Origin: Phytohabitans suffuscus
GTDB lineage: Bacteria; Actinomycetota; Actinomycetes; Mycobacteriales; Micromonosporaceae
NCBI RefSeq assembly: GCF_011764565.1
Contig: NZ_AP022871.1
Location: 8,308,320 to 8,372,319 of the forward strand
DNA length: 64,000 bases
Direction: 5' to 3'
Shown here: positions 1 through 8,128 of the stretch, piece by piece
Layout of the letters: every line of letters starts with the position of its first letter
Numbering within the stretch: the first letter of the stretch is position 1
Notes under the pieces: generated by a model
The model's database searches: none
What the model saw: only the letters and a program-made list of their open reading frames with translations
What the model was told of the DNA's origin: nothing
Translations under genes and position numbers: made by a program

Positions 1-830
1 TCCGGCTCGCGGTCGAGCAGCCGCAGGAGGATGCCGGTGACCACGCTGCCGGCCACCGCGAAGTCGGCCGGGTGCGGCGGCGGGCTGTCGTCGCCGTCCT
101 CGCGCTCGACCGGCACCCGGCAGACCCGCCGCAGCTGGATGTCGAGGATCCGCGGGGGCAGGCCGGGCAGCAGCTCGCGCACCCGCGGCTCGATCTGCTT
201 GGTGAGCACCGGCAGGTCCTCGGCGCGCGGCTGGTGGCGCAGCAGGTCGCCGGCGAGGCGGTGCAGCACCGCCGGGGTGAGCGCGGACAGGCCCAGCCCG
301 ACCGGCGGCTCGACGGCGCCCAGCTCGCGGTGCAGCCGGGAACGGTCTTCGGCGCGTACGCCCGCGGCAACCCGGCGCAGCAGGTCGGGCCCCTCGGTGG
401 CGGCGGACTCGTCGCGCGCGGCCGGGCCGCCGTGTCCGGTCAGCTCGGCGACCCGCTCGGCCCACCAGCGGCCCAGCCGGGGCGGCTCCGCGCCGGCCTC
501 GGGCCGCGCCGGCCGCTCGCCGTCCGGCTCCCGCAGGGCGGTGCGCCAGGTGCCGTCGGGGCCGGCGGTGCCGTCGTGGGCGAGGCCGATCGAGGCCAGG
601 TACGCCAGCAGCGAGTCCTGCGCCACGCGGAGCGCCTGGACGGCCTGCTCGGCGTGCTCCATCGCGCCGGCCAGCCGGGGCACGCCGAGCGGGTCGACGG
701 ACTCCTGGCGTACCCACATGAGCAGCTCGCCGGCGGCCCGCAGCTTTTCGACGGCGACCGCGACCAGGCCGACCGGCAGGTCGTCCGAGGTGGCGCGGAC
801 CTGGGCGCCGAGCTCCTGTACCAGGGACAT
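1..830 (-). CDS. hypothetical protein, 3' end outside the window
   Basis: The frame is open from an ATG at 830-828 to the window edge, giving at least 276 residues, so the C-terminus is missing. The N-terminal 90 residues are alpha-helical and Leu/Ala/Glu-rich, followed by a proline- and acid-rich linker around residues 95-115 and a second Leu/Arg-rich helical region. No catalytic motif, signal peptide or membrane segment was seen. It starts 8 bases after the stop of the small coiled-coil gene at 839-1098, so the two are probably one operon and may act together. Function unknown. The frame choice rests on strong GC3 codon bias and lack of stops. Confidence 0.7.
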   Translation of the reverse strand, partial: MSLVQELGAQVRATSDDLPVGLVAVAVEKLRAAGELLMWVRQESVDPLGVPRLAGAMEHAEQAVQALRVAQDSLLAYLASIGLAHDGTAGPDGTWRTALREPDGERPARPEAGAEPPRLGRWWAERVAELTGHGGPAARDESAATEGPDLLRRVAAGVRAEDRSRLHRELGAVEPPVGLGLSALTPAVLHRLAGDLLRHQPRAEDLPVLTKQIEPRVRELLPGLPPRILDIQLRRVCRVPVEREDGDDSPPPHPADFAVAGSVVTGILLRLLDREP

Positions 831-838
831 GGCAGTGG

Positions 839-1098
839 CTACAGGGCTGCGGAGTACTGCTGCGCCTGCTCGACCGCGGCCATCGTGGCGCCGAGGCAGT
901 CTTCCAGCTCCTGGGTGGCCTGCTGGAGGGAGGCGCGCGCGGTGTCGACCGCGTCGTGGCCGCTGCCGTCGAGGGCCACCGCGAGGCTCTGCTGCGCCTC
1001 GTCGAGCTTCTCCTTGGCCGCGTGGACCGCGGCCTGCCCTCGCTGACCTGTTGGATCGCGGCATCGATTGCCGACTTGACCTCGGCGACGCTGGCCAC
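839..1098 (-). CDS. small coiled-coil protein, DUF6244-like (frameshift at 1037-1039)
   Basis: GTG start at 1098-1096 preceded by GGAGG. The frame breaks after about 20 codons; adding one C to the CCC run at 1037-1039 (+ strand) restores an 86-residue Ala/Gln/Glu-rich helical protein ending QQYSAAL. Its size, all-helical character and position before a longer unknown gene resemble the small DUF6244 proteins I recall from Micromonosporaceae; this family call is from memory and is moderate. The break looks like a homopolymer sequencing error. No function can be assigned. Confidence 0.55.
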
Positions 1099-1399
1099 GG
1101 CGGGACCTCCTGGGGGCGGGGGAGGACGCTATTCCATCACGGTAAACCGGATGCCCGCTTCGCGGCCCCTACCGTTTTGCCGCTCAGCGCGAATGAACGA
1201 CTACGCTGCGCCGATATCCGGGTGGGGCGTCGCACGCGGTGTGTGATCGTTGCGCACGTGATCGCCCCGGCGGCCGCGCGGCGGCGGTGGCGCCGCGTAG
1301 GCGTGCCCGCCCCGGGCGGGCACGCGAATGAGAATGAGTGACTGGTCAGTCAGTGGGAGCGGGTCAGTCAGCACGAGTGGGTCAGTCAGCGCGAGCGGG
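1099..1399. other. intergenic region with hairpin and 18-bp tandem array
   Basis: No gene is visible in this 301-base gap. It holds the promoter region of the minus-strand gene ending at 839, a perfect 10-bp hairpin (1301-1325) and an 18-bp tandem array (1344-1400) that abuts the stop codon of the next gene. Confidence 0.7.
1301..1325 (-). terminator. hairpin, possible terminator of the NYN gene
   Basis: Perfect 10-bp stem 1301-1310 / 1316-1325 with a 5-base loop CCCGG. It lies 75 bases past the stop of the minus-strand NYN gene. There is no T-tract, as is common in high-GC actinobacteria. Confidence 0.55.
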
Positions 1400-1402
1400 T
1401 CA
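1344..1402 (-). repeat. 18-bp tandem repeat, three copies plus partial, carrying stop codons
   Basis: Units 1344-1361, 1362-1379 and 1380-1397 follow the consensus GGTCAGTCAG plus eight variable bases. On the minus strand the array continues the NYN frame and places TGA codons at 1402-1400, 1384-1382, 1366-1364 and 1348-1346, all in frame. Confidence 0.9.
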
Positions 1403-1765
1403 GTACGCCAGGGTGCGGGGGCCGCGGACCTCGGCGCCGAGGGCCTTCACCCGCTCGCGCAGCCCGCGGTCGGCGGTGACCACGACGGTGCGCCGGGCTC
1501 CGGCCCCGGTGACCAGCGCGACGATCGTGTCGTCGCCGGACCCGGGCGCGGCGACCACCCGCACCTCGCCGGCGCTCTGGACGCCCCGGGCCCGGCCCTC
1601 GACGACGAGGACCACCTCCAGCGGGGGCGGCAGGTCGGGCAGGCCCTGGGCGGCGACCGGGAGCAGGGCGTCGCGCAGCCGTCCGGCGGCCCCGGCCCGG
1701 TCGCGCCACCAGCCATCCGGACGGGATCCGACCACATTCGCGCCGTCGACGAGCAGGAGGGTCAC
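1400..1765 (-). CDS. NYN-domain (YacP-like) putative RNA nuclease
   Basis: 121 residues. The N-terminus LLLVDGANVVGSRPDGWW is the typical start of NYN/YacP proteins, with the Asp of the VDGAN strand as a probable metal ligand. Further acidic residues occur in GSGDDTIVAL and VTADRGLRERV, which match the other PIN-like acidic positions. By family this would be a cytosolic ribonuclease involved in RNA processing. The GTG start at 1765-1763 overlaps the stop of the upstream 73-residue gene (GTGA), which indicates translational coupling. The stop codon is followed by three further in-frame TGA codons in an 18-bp tandem array. Substrate unknown. Confidence 0.8.
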   Translation of the reverse strand: MTLLLVDGANVVGSRPDGWWRDRAGAAGRLRDALLPVAAQGLPDLPPPLEVVLVVEGRARGVQSAGEVRVVAAPGSGDDTIVALVTGAGARRTVVVTADRGLRERVKALGAEVRGPRTLAY

Positions 1766-1983
1766 GACTCCACGCTCGGCGCCGAGAGCCCCAGCTCGGC
1801 GAGGATGTCCTGGCGCTCGGCGCGGGTGGCCTCCTCGCGGGCCAGCAGCTCCGCGTACTCGGCGAGGGCGGCCGCGTCCAGCCCACCGTCGTAGCCCTCG
1901 ACGAACCGTTCGAGGTCGCGTACCGCCGCGGTGTGCAGCTCGGCCGCGCGCAGCGCCCGCCGCAGGATGTCGTCGTCGCTCAC
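1762..1983 (-). CDS. small conserved helical protein upstream of NYN gene
   Basis: 73 residues from GTG 1983-1981, with AAGGGG upstream. The sequence is almost fully helical and charged (for example LRRALRAAELHTAAVRDLER and a later REEATRAERQDILAEL stretch). It overlaps the NYN gene by 4 bases, so the two are co-translated and the small protein may be a partner or regulator of the nuclease. I do not recognise the family beyond a conserved actinobacterial hypothetical. The minus-strand start is supported by good codon bias and the tight overlap. Confidence 0.65.
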   Translation of the reverse strand: MSDDDILRRALRAAELHTAAVRDLERFVEGYDGGLDAAALAEYAELLAREEATRAERQDILAELGLSAPSVES

Positions 1984-2086
1984 GCACCCCTTGATATCCG
2001 ATCGCGCTCCCGGACACACGGGTTTGGCGCGGTCCGCTTCCGGCAATGTCCCGCGGTGGGACGATGAGGCTCTTGGGGGTGATCTC

Positions 2087-2326
2087 GTGGTGGACGACCG
2101 CGACTCGGCGCTGGACCACTTCGCGCGGTGGTGGGACGGCGAGGCCGACGACGACGAACGGGCCACGATCAAGGCGGCGGTGGCCGGCAGCTACCAGATA
2201 CCGCTGGCGCTGGCGACCCGCCTCTCCGAGGTCGGCGCCGTGGTCACGCTTCCGGGCTCGCCGGACAGCGCCGACCCGCGGCTGCCGGAGTCGTACGCCG
2301 ACTACGCGATCAGCCACCCCAGGTAG
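2087..2326 (+). CDS. small hypothetical protein
   Basis: 79 residues starting at GTG 2087 (a second GTG follows at 2090), with GGGGGTGA about seven bases upstream. The sequence is rich in Asp, Ala and Trp, with the segment DHFARWWDGEADDDERATIK near the N-terminus and LPGSPDSADPRLPESYADY near the C-terminus. There is no signal peptide or membrane segment. It is divergent from the NYN pair and convergent with the protease gene, with a shared terminator downstream. Function unknown. Confidence 0.6.
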   Translation: MVDDRDSALDHFARWWDGEADDDERATIKAAVAGSYQIPLALATRLSEVGAVVTLPGSPDSADPRLPESYADYAISHPR

Positions 2327-2331
2327 GCGCC

Positions 2332-2364
2332 GGCCGGGACGGGCGCCGCGCGCCCGCCCCGGCC
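2332..2364. terminator. bidirectional terminator
   Basis: 14-bp stem 2332-2345 / 2351-2364 with one mismatch and a CCGCG loop. It lies between the convergent genes ending at 2326 (+) and 2391 (-), so it can serve both. Confidence 0.7.
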
Positions 2365-2390
2365 GTCTCACCAGGGGGTTGGTCGGTGGG

Positions 2391-3860
2391 TCACGGGTTG
2401 CTGAAGCCGAGCGTGTAGCTGCCCGAGCCGCTGTACGCGTGCACGCGGTACCGGTAGTAGCCGGCGGTGCCGCTGTAGGTCACGGTCTCGTCCGGGTTGG
2501 GCGTGATGCCGCTGGCCACGTTCACCCAGGCGCTGCCGTTCCACTTCTGCAGGTACACGTCGAAGTCCACACCCGACGGGCCGTCGAGGCAGGCCCGGTG
2601 GGTGCCGGAGGCGGACGAGTAGTAGTAGCTGCCGTCCGGCTGGTACACGCTGGCGCCGCTGGACAGCGAGCCGCTGCGGGTGAACTCGTACCCGGAGCAG
2701 CCGGTGGGCGGCGGGGGCTCGCCGCCGCCGCTGGTGGTGAGCGTGAGGCCGTACACGGAGAGGATCTCGTTCACCGGCTGGAAGTACGTGGTGCCGCCGG
2801 AGGTGCAGTTGCCGGAGCCGCCCGAGGTGACGCCCTGCGCCTGCTGGCCGGACAGCCACGAGCCGCCGGAGTCGCCGGGCTCGGCGCACGCGTTGGTGCG
2901 GGTGAGGCCGGTGACGGTGCCCTGCGGGTAGTTCACGGTGGAGTTCTTGGCCTGGACGGTGCCGCAGCGCCACCCGGTGGTGGAGCCGGAGCGGCAGATC
3001 GACGCGCCGACGGCCGCCTCGGTGGAGCCGGCGACGGTGACGTTGCCGCCCGCGTAGTTGTTGACCCACGGCTGCGGCGTCCAGTTGGAGTTGACCTGCA
3101 CCCAGGCGTAGTCGTTGCCCGGGAACGAGGAGCCGCGGAACGTGCCCTGCGCGACCTGGTTGTACCCCTGCGTGGCGGTGCCGGTCGTGCCGCAGTGGCC
3201 GGCGGTGACGAAGCCGCCGGTCACCGAGAAGCCGACCGAGCAGCGCCCGCCCATGTAGTAGGCGTCGCCGCCGCGCACGTCGTAGAGGGGCACGGGGGCC
3301 TCGTCGGTGGCGACCACCCGTACCGCGCCGGACTTCGCCGTGGCCGCGAAGGCGCGGGCGGCGGTGGCGTCGCCGCGGGACAGGACCACGACGGTGTTGG
3401 TGGCCACGTCGACGTACCAGCCGGGCACCGAGGCGGCCGGGGCCTTGGCGGCGCCGCGGTCCAGGGTGGACTTGACCGCGTCCAGCTGGGCCTCGCTGCG
3501 GGCGACCACCTTGGCCGTGGCACCGGCCGCGGTGACCTTGGCCGCCTGCGCCTGGCTGGTGACCCCGACCACCAGCGAGGTGGCGCCGGCGGTCAGGTAG
3601 GCGCCGCCGTACGCCGCGCCCAGCTCCTTGCGCAGCCGCGCGTCGGTGCGGCTCGCGTCGTCCTCCCGGGCGATCCGGGCCCGCGCCTGGTCCGCGGTGA
3701 GGCCGAGGTCGCGCTGCATGGCGCCGAGCATCTGCGCCGAGGCGGCGCCGGCGGGCGGGACACCGGGGCCGGGCGCCGCGACCGCCGGGGCGGACGGCAG
3801 CGCGACGGCGCCCACGGGCAGCAGCACGGCCGCCGCCAGTATGGCCAGTCTTCGCTTCAT
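2391..3860 (-). CDS. secreted S1 serine protease, alpha-lytic/streptogrisin type, with C-terminal PPC domain
   Basis: 489 residues. A signal peptide (1-29, basic start, hydrophobic core, AVAA cleavage region) is followed by an alpha-lytic-protease-type prodomain (about 40-175) and a mature S1 domain (about 195-370). The triad is visible: His222 in TAGHC, Asp250 in GNDYAWV and Ser331 in GDSGGSW, with paired cysteines (207/223, 289/299, 325/352) typical of streptogrisins. The C-terminal ~90 residues look like a bacterial pre-peptidase C-terminal (PPC) beta-sandwich joined by a short proline-rich linker. Family knowledge says the prodomain folds the protease and is then removed outside the cell. 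The first ATG is used; it fits the signal peptide. Confidence 0.9.
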   Translation of the reverse strand: MKRRLAILAAAVLLPVGAVALPSAPAVAAPGPGVPPAGAASAQMLGAMQRDLGLTADQARARIAREDDASRTDARLRKELGAAYGGAYLTAGATSLVVGVTSQAQAAKVTAAGATAKVVARSEAQLDAVKSTLDRGAAKAPAASVPGWYVDVATNTVVVLSRGDATAARAFAATAKSGAVRVVATDEAPVPLYDVRGGDAYYMGGRCSVGFSVTGGFVTAGHCGTTGTATQGYNQVAQGTFRGSSFPGNDYAWVQVNSNWTPQPWVNNYAGGNVTVAGSTEAAVGASICRSGSTTGWRCGTVQAKNSTVNYPQGTVTGLTRTNACAEPGDSGGSWLSGQQAQGVTSGGSGNCTSGGTTYFQPVNEILSVYGLTLTTSGGGEPPPPTGCSGYEFTRSGSLSSGASVYQPDGSYYYSSASGTHRACLDGPSGVDFDVYLQKWNGSAWVNVASGITPNPDETVTYSGTAGYYRYRVHAYSGSGSYTLGFSNP

Positions 3861-3974
3861 GAGGGCTCTCCTGGGGGTTGGAGGAGGTGTTACGGCGGGA
3901 CCCTAACGGCCGTTCAATAGATCTCGGCAGATACCAGGTGGGTAATACCGCGCCGTACCGCTCCAGGAGAGCCG

Positions 3975-4010
3975 GCTTGTCCGGGGAGGTCAGCTTGTCC
4001 GGGGAGGTCA
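3975..4010 (-). repeat. 18-bp perfect tandem duplication including the LysR stop codon
   Basis: Identical units 3975-3992 and 3993-4010. Read on the minus strand the unit begins with the TGA stop at 4010-4008 and repeats it in frame at 3992-3990. Confidence 0.9.
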
Positions 4011-4979
4011 GATGGGGGCGACCTGCTGGGCGCCGAACGGTGGGTTGCTTGCCAGCCAGCGCTGGTAGAGGGGGTTGCGGCCGACCATGTCCTCGTACGC
4101 GGCGACCGCGTGGCCGAGCACGTCGTCGGCGAACTTCGCGGCCAGCGCCTCGGGATGCCAGCCGAGCAGCAGCCGCCAGCGCAGGGGAGCGCTGGCCAGC
4201 GGGCGGGTCACCAGGCCGGGCACCGGGCGGAACGTCGCCTGGCACAGCGCCACCGCCTCGCCCGACTCGACCATGTCGATGCACCCGCGGATGTCCGTCT
4301 CGTACACCTTGCGGGGCGTGAACCCGGAGCGCGCGCACGCCGCGGCGAAGCAGTCGCCGAAGCATCCGTCGCCGGGCGCGGCCACCCACTGGGCCTCCGA
4401 CAGGTCGGCCAGGTCGACCTCGTCGGACGTGGCCAGCGGGTGCGCGGTGGGCAGCATCACGAACACCGCGTCCACCGAGACCACACGCCAGGCCAGGCCG
4501 TGCGCCGCGGAGGGCGCGGCGTCGCCGCAGACCCCCACGAGCACGTAGTCGAGCCGCCCGCCGAGCACCATCTGGGCCAGCTCGTCCGCGTACCAGGACG
4601 CGTAGGTGCTGATCTGAGCCTCCGGCTGCGCCGCCGCCAGCCGGTGCACCAGGCCGCCGACGATCGGGCTGTTGGCCCCGCCGACCCGGTAGCGGGTCAT
4701 CACGTCCCCCGTGCCGGCGAGCCGGGCCGCCTCGTCCTGCAGCCCTTTCATCGCCGGCAGCAACACCCGGGCCCTGGCCAGCACAAGCTCGCCGAGGGCG
4801 GTCGGGCGCGCACCCCGCCGGTCGCGCTCGAAGAGCGGGCCGCCGAGGGTGCGTTCAATGCGCTGGAGCTGTGCCGTGAGCGCCGGTTGTGCCAGCCCCA
4901 GCTGAGACGCAGCCTTGGTGACGCTGCCCGTCTCCGCGATCGCGACGACCACCTTGAGGTGCCGCAACTCCAGGTTCAT
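4008..4979 (-). CDS. LysR-family transcriptional regulator
   Basis: 323 residues, normal length for LysR regulators. The N-terminal winged helix-turn-helix is clear: NLELRHLKVVVAIAETGSV, then the recognition-helix region with SQLGLAQPALTAQLQRIE and FERDRRGARPTALGEL. Residues ~90-300 form the substrate-binding (PBP-like) domain with HPLATSDEVDLADLSEAQW. ATG at 4979-4977 begins exactly at the conserved MNLELRHL. It reads in the same direction as the upstream hemerythrin-like gene and away from the protease gene, so no divergent target gene is adjacent and its regulon cannot be inferred from context. The stop codon is duplicated in an 18-bp tandem repeat. Confidence 0.93.
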   Translation of the reverse strand: MNLELRHLKVVVAIAETGSVTKAASQLGLAQPALTAQLQRIERTLGGPLFERDRRGARPTALGELVLARARVLLPAMKGLQDEAARLAGTGDVMTRYRVGGANSPIVGGLVHRLAAAQPEAQISTYASWYADELAQMVLGGRLDYVLVGVCGDAAPSAAHGLAWRVVSVDAVFVMLPTAHPLATSDEVDLADLSEAQWVAAPGDGCFGDCFAAACARSGFTPRKVYETDIRGCIDMVESGEAVALCQATFRPVPGLVTRPLASAPLRWRLLLGWHPEALAAKFADDVLGHAVAAYEDMVGRNPLYQRWLASNPPFGAQQVAPI

Positions 4980-5080
4980 AGCGTGACGGTAGGACCAACG
5001 TGGGATCCTCGGAAGACCTTCGGCTTGTGAAAGCTCCCCCAAACGCGGGATGGACTGTAACCGAATGGTTAACGGGATGA

Positions 5081-5773
5081 TCAAAAAAGCCGGGTCTCGT
5101 ACCGCCGGGAAAGGAGTTCCGGCCGCGTAGGGCGCCCGGTGACCGCGTCCCGGAGCCGGTCGACGAGGCCGATCGCCGGATCGGTGAGCTTGTTCAGCGG
5201 CGCGCGGGCCGGCGCCCCCGGATGCGGCCGGGTCGGCGCGGCCTCCTCGGCGGTCTCGATCCGGTTGCCGAGCCGCACGAGGTCCTCGGTGGACGCGACG
5301 CCGGCGAGCCGGTCGAGCAGGTCCGCGGTGGCGTACGCGTGCCGCCGCAGCCGCCGCTCCCGTTCCCGGCCGTCGCGCAGCGCCGCGAGCAGGTCGCGCG
5401 TCGCGGCGATCTCCCGGTCCGCGAGGGCGTCCCCGCCGGGGACGGTGGAGCGGACGGCCGGGTACAGGTACTGCGCCTCGGCGCACAGGTGCCGGGTGGC
5501 GGTCGCGGTCAGCACGTCGGCGAGGTCGCGCCGGCGGCGTGGCGGCAGGCCCGGCTCGGCCAGGGCGGCGCAGAGCGCGGCGAGCTGGCGGTGCTCGTCG
5601 GCGAGCAGGTCGCCGGCGGCGCGGCCGGCCGGTGAGCCGGGGCCGGGGGCAGGGGCGGGAGGCCGAAGGTCACGGCGCCGGTGGTACCCGGTGCGGCGGG
5701 CCCGGAAACCGTCTGTCCTATCCGGAATCCGCGTAGTTTGTGGGCCTTTTCCTAAGACACGCCGCTTAACCAT
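5081..5773 (-). CDS. hemerythrin HHE-like domain protein
   Basis: 230 residues from ATG 5773; an in-frame GTG lies two codons earlier at 5779, and AGGTGG sits just upstream. After a basic, proline-rich N-terminus comes a helical segment with DEHRQLAALCAAL, RHLCAEAQYLYPAV and ADREIAATRDLLAAL. The spacing of H/E residues resembles the HHE cation-binding (hemerythrin-like) fold, although not every canonical His is present, so iron binding is uncertain. The C-terminus is basic and ends in an Arg/Leu tail. Such proteins often act in oxygen, nitric oxide or redox sensing. Isolated gene; the short gap to the LysR gene allows co-transcription. Confidence 0.6.
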   Translation of the reverse strand: MVKRRVLGKGPQTTRIPDRTDGFRARRTGYHRRRDLRPPAPAPGPGSPAGRAAGDLLADEHRQLAALCAALAEPGLPPRRRRDLADVLTATATRHLCAEAQYLYPAVRSTVPGGDALADREIAATRDLLAALRDGRERERRLRRHAYATADLLDRLAGVASTEDLVRLGNRIETAEEAAPTRPHPGAPARAPLNKLTDPAIGLVDRLRDAVTGRPTRPELLSRRYETRLF

Positions 5774-5850
5774 TGCCACCTATGTAACAGGCAGTTTAAC
5801 GTCTGATCACCCCTTGCAACTCCGTCATCCCGCGTCCCGGAGGCTCACCC

Positions 5851-6717
5851 ATGTCACTCCCGCGTCGCATGCTGCGCCGAACACGCCTGCTGATCGCGAC
5901 CACCGTGGCGGCCACCGCCACCGCCACCCTGGTCGTGGCCGCGCCGGCCGCCGCCGCCGACCCGTACCCGTCCTCGATGGCCAGCACCGGAGACTCGATC
6001 ACGCGCGGCTTCAACGCGTGCGGCTTCTACGTCGACTGCCCGTCGCGCTCGTTCAGCACCGGCACCGACGCCGGGGTCAACAGCCAGTACCGGCGCATCC
6101 TGGCCGGCAACCCGGCGATCAGCGGGCGCAACTTCAACGACGCCGAGACCGGCGCCACCGCCGCCGACCTGCCCGGCCAGATCGACCTCGCGGTCGGCCA
6201 GCGCGTCGACTACGTGACCGTGCTGATCGGCGCCAACGACGCCTGCGCCGGCTCCGAGGCGGGCATGACGCCGGTGGCCACCTACCGCGGCCACATCGAC
6301 ACGGCCCTGGCCCGGCTCAAGGCCGGCCGGCCCGGCGCGCGGGTGCTGGTCATGAGCATCCCGGACATCAAGCGGCTGTGGGAGGTCGGCAGGGGCAACT
6401 TCCTGGCCCGCAGCGCCTGGTCGCTGTTCGGCATCTGCCAGTCGATGCTGGCCAACCCCACCTCGACCGCCGCCGCCGACGTCGCCCGCCGCGACCGGGT
6501 GCGCCAGCGGGTCGTCGACTACAACACGCAGCTCGCGGCCGCCTGCGCGGCGTACGGGTCGCTGTGCCGGTACGACGGCGGCGCGGTCTTCAACTACCCG
6601 TTCGTGCTCTCCCAGGTCTCCGGCTGGGACTACTTCCACCCGGACACCGACGGCCAGACCGTGCTCGCCTCGGTGAGCCACGCGGCCGGCTTCTCCTGGG
6701 CGCCGGCCCGGGTCTGA
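5851..6717 (+). CDS. secreted SGNH/GDSL hydrolase (lipase/esterase family)
   Basis: 288 residues with a signal peptide (1-36, AAPAAAA before the mature start). SGNH blocks are visible: block I with the nucleophile Ser49 in STGDSITRG, block III in LIGANDACAG and the block V Asp/His pair in GWDYFHPDTDGQ near residue 262. Several cysteines (CGFYVDC, ACAAYGSLC, ICQS) suggest disulfides, as in actinobacterial extracellular lipases and esterases. Predicted to cleave ester bonds of lipids or acetylated polysaccharides outside the cell; substrate not determinable. A strong terminator follows immediately, so it is monocistronic. Confidence 0.9.
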   Translation: MSLPRRMLRRTRLLIATTVAATATATLVVAAPAAAADPYPSSMASTGDSITRGFNACGFYVDCPSRSFSTGTDAGVNSQYRRILAGNPAISGRNFNDAETGATAADLPGQIDLAVGQRVDYVTVLIGANDACAGSEAGMTPVATYRGHIDTALARLKAGRPGARVLVMSIPDIKRLWEVGRGNFLARSAWSLFGICQSMLANPTSTAAADVARRDRVRQRVVDYNTQLAAACAAYGSLCRYDGGAVFNYPFVLSQVSGWDYFHPDTDGQTVLASVSHAAGFSWAPARV

Positions 6718-6725
6718 GCGGCTGT

Positions 6726-6751
6726 CCCGGCGCCGCTGTGGCGGCGCCGGG
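6726..6751 (+). terminator. terminator of SGNH hydrolase gene
   Basis: Perfect 11-bp stem 6726-6736 / 6741-6751 with loop TGTG, nine bases after the stop codon. Confidence 0.75.
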
Positions 6752-6781
6752 AACCGCCCGGCCGCCTGGTATGAAGGGCGG

Positions 6782-8086
6782 ATGAGCACACCCGTCGACG
6801 AGGTCGTCGACATCTGTCGCGACCTGCTGCGCATCGATACCACCAACACCGGCGACAACGCCACCAGCGCGGGCGAGCGGGCCGCCGCCGAGTACGTGGC
6901 GGCGAAGCTCGACGAGGTCGGGATCGCCGCCGAGATCCACGAGTCGGCGCCCGGCCGGGCCAGCGTCGTGGCCCGCCTCGCCGGCACCGACCCGGGCCGC
7001 GACGCGCTGCTGGTCCACGGCCACCTCGACGTCGTGCCGGCGCAGCCCGACGAGTGGACGGTGCACCCCTTCGCCGGCGAGGTCCGCGACGGCTTCCTGT
7101 GGGGGCGCGGCGCGATCGACATGAAGGACTTCGACGCGATGGTCCTGGCCGTCGCGCGCGACTGGGCCCGCACCGGCGTGCGGCCGCCGCGCGACATCGT
7201 GCTGATGTTCACCGCGGACGAGGAGGCCGGCGGCGAGTACGGCGCGCACTTCCTCGTCGAGAAGCACCGCGACCTGTTCGACGGGTGCACCGAGGCGGTG
7301 GGCGAGGTCGGCGGCTTCTCGTACACGGTGAGCAAGGACCTGCGCCTCTACCTGGTCGAGACCGCCGAGAAGGGGATCAACTGGCTGCGGCTGCACGCCC
7401 GCGGCCGCCCCGGCCACGGCTCGATGGTGCACGACGACAACGCGGTCACCGCGCTCGCCGAGGCGGTCGCCCGGGTCGGCCGGCACCGCTTCCCGGTCGT
7501 GGTGACGCCGACCGTGCGCGCGTTCCTGGAGCACCTGTCCGACGCGCTCGGCGTCGAGCTCGACCCGGACGACCCGGAGACCGCGATCGCCAAGCTTGGG
7601 CCGATCGCCAACCTCATCGGCGCCACGGTGCGCAACACCGCCAACCCGACCCGCCTCGACGCCGGGTACAAGGACAACGTCATCCCCAGCCGCGCCTCGG
7701 CCACCATCGACTGCCGCACCCTGCCCGGCCAGGCCGACCTCTTCCTGGAGCAGCTGCGCGAGGTGATCGGCCCGGACCTGTCGATCGAGCACGTGCAGCG
7801 CCAGCCGGCGATCGAGACCACGTTCGACGGCGCGCTGGTCGACGCGATGGCGGCCGCGCTGCGGGCCGAGGACCCGGGCGCCCGCCCCGTGCCGTACATG
7901 CTCTCCGGCGGCACCGACGCCAAGGCGTTCCAGCGGCTCGGCATCCGCTGCTTCGGGTTCGCGCCGCTGCGGCTCCCGCCCGACCTGAACTTTTCCGCCC
8001 TGTTCCATGGCATTGACGAGCGCGTCCCGGTGGAGGGACTACAGTTCGGCGTGCGTGTACTCGACCGTTTCCTGCGCAACTCCTGA
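6782..8086 (+). CDS. M20/M25/M40 family metallo-hydrolase (peptidase or deacylase)
   Basis: 434 residues. Conserved metal-site motifs are in order: HGHLDVVPAQPDEW (first zinc His and Asp), GRGAIDMKDFDAM (bridging Asp), FTADEEAGGEYG (catalytic Glu and zinc Glu) and the C-terminal GGTDAKAF. A dimerisation (lid) domain lies about residues 190-320. This is the acetylornithine deacetylase / succinyl-diaminopimelate desuccinylase / dipeptidase superfamily, most like actinobacterial M20 proteins of about 435-440 residues. Cytosolic, with no signal peptide. The exact substrate is unknown; there are no biosynthetic neighbours. The last codons and stop are repeated in frame (8070-8105). Confidence 0.9.
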   Translation: MSTPVDEVVDICRDLLRIDTTNTGDNATSAGERAAAEYVAAKLDEVGIAAEIHESAPGRASVVARLAGTDPGRDALLVHGHLDVVPAQPDEWTVHPFAGEVRDGFLWGRGAIDMKDFDAMVLAVARDWARTGVRPPRDIVLMFTADEEAGGEYGAHFLVEKHRDLFDGCTEAVGEVGGFSYTVSKDLRLYLVETAEKGINWLRLHARGRPGHGSMVHDDNAVTALAEAVARVGRHRFPVVVTPTVRAFLEHLSDALGVELDPDDPETAIAKLGPIANLIGATVRNTANPTRLDAGYKDNVIPSRASATIDCRTLPGQADLFLEQLREVIGPDLSIEHVQRQPAIETTFDGALVDAMAAALRAEDPGARPVPYMLSGGTDAKAFQRLGIRCFGFAPLRLPPDLNFSALFHGIDERVPVEGLQFGVRVLDRFLRNS

Positions 8087-8105
8087 ATCCTGCGCAGCTC
8101 CTGAC
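8070..8105 (+). repeat. 18-bp tandem duplication including the M20 stop codon
   Basis: Units 8070-8087 and 8088-8105 differ at two positions. TGA occurs at 8084-8086 and again in frame at 8102-8104, so the second unit re-encodes a near copy of the C-terminus after the stop. Confidence 0.9.
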
Positions 8106-8128
8106 CCGTTGAAGGGACCTCCCCAACC

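Noticed and set aside
71..1341. Plus-strand frames over the first kilobase
   Set aside because: They are opposite the minus-strand pair with good GC3 bias and a ribosome binding site; their composition is Arg/Ser/Gly-rich shadow.
2046..3920. Long plus-strand open frame
   Set aside because: It is antisense to the S1 protease, whose triad and signal peptide are plain.
5854..7335. Long minus-strand frame
   Set aside because: It is antisense to the SGNH hydrolase and the first part of the M20 gene, both with clear catalytic motifs.
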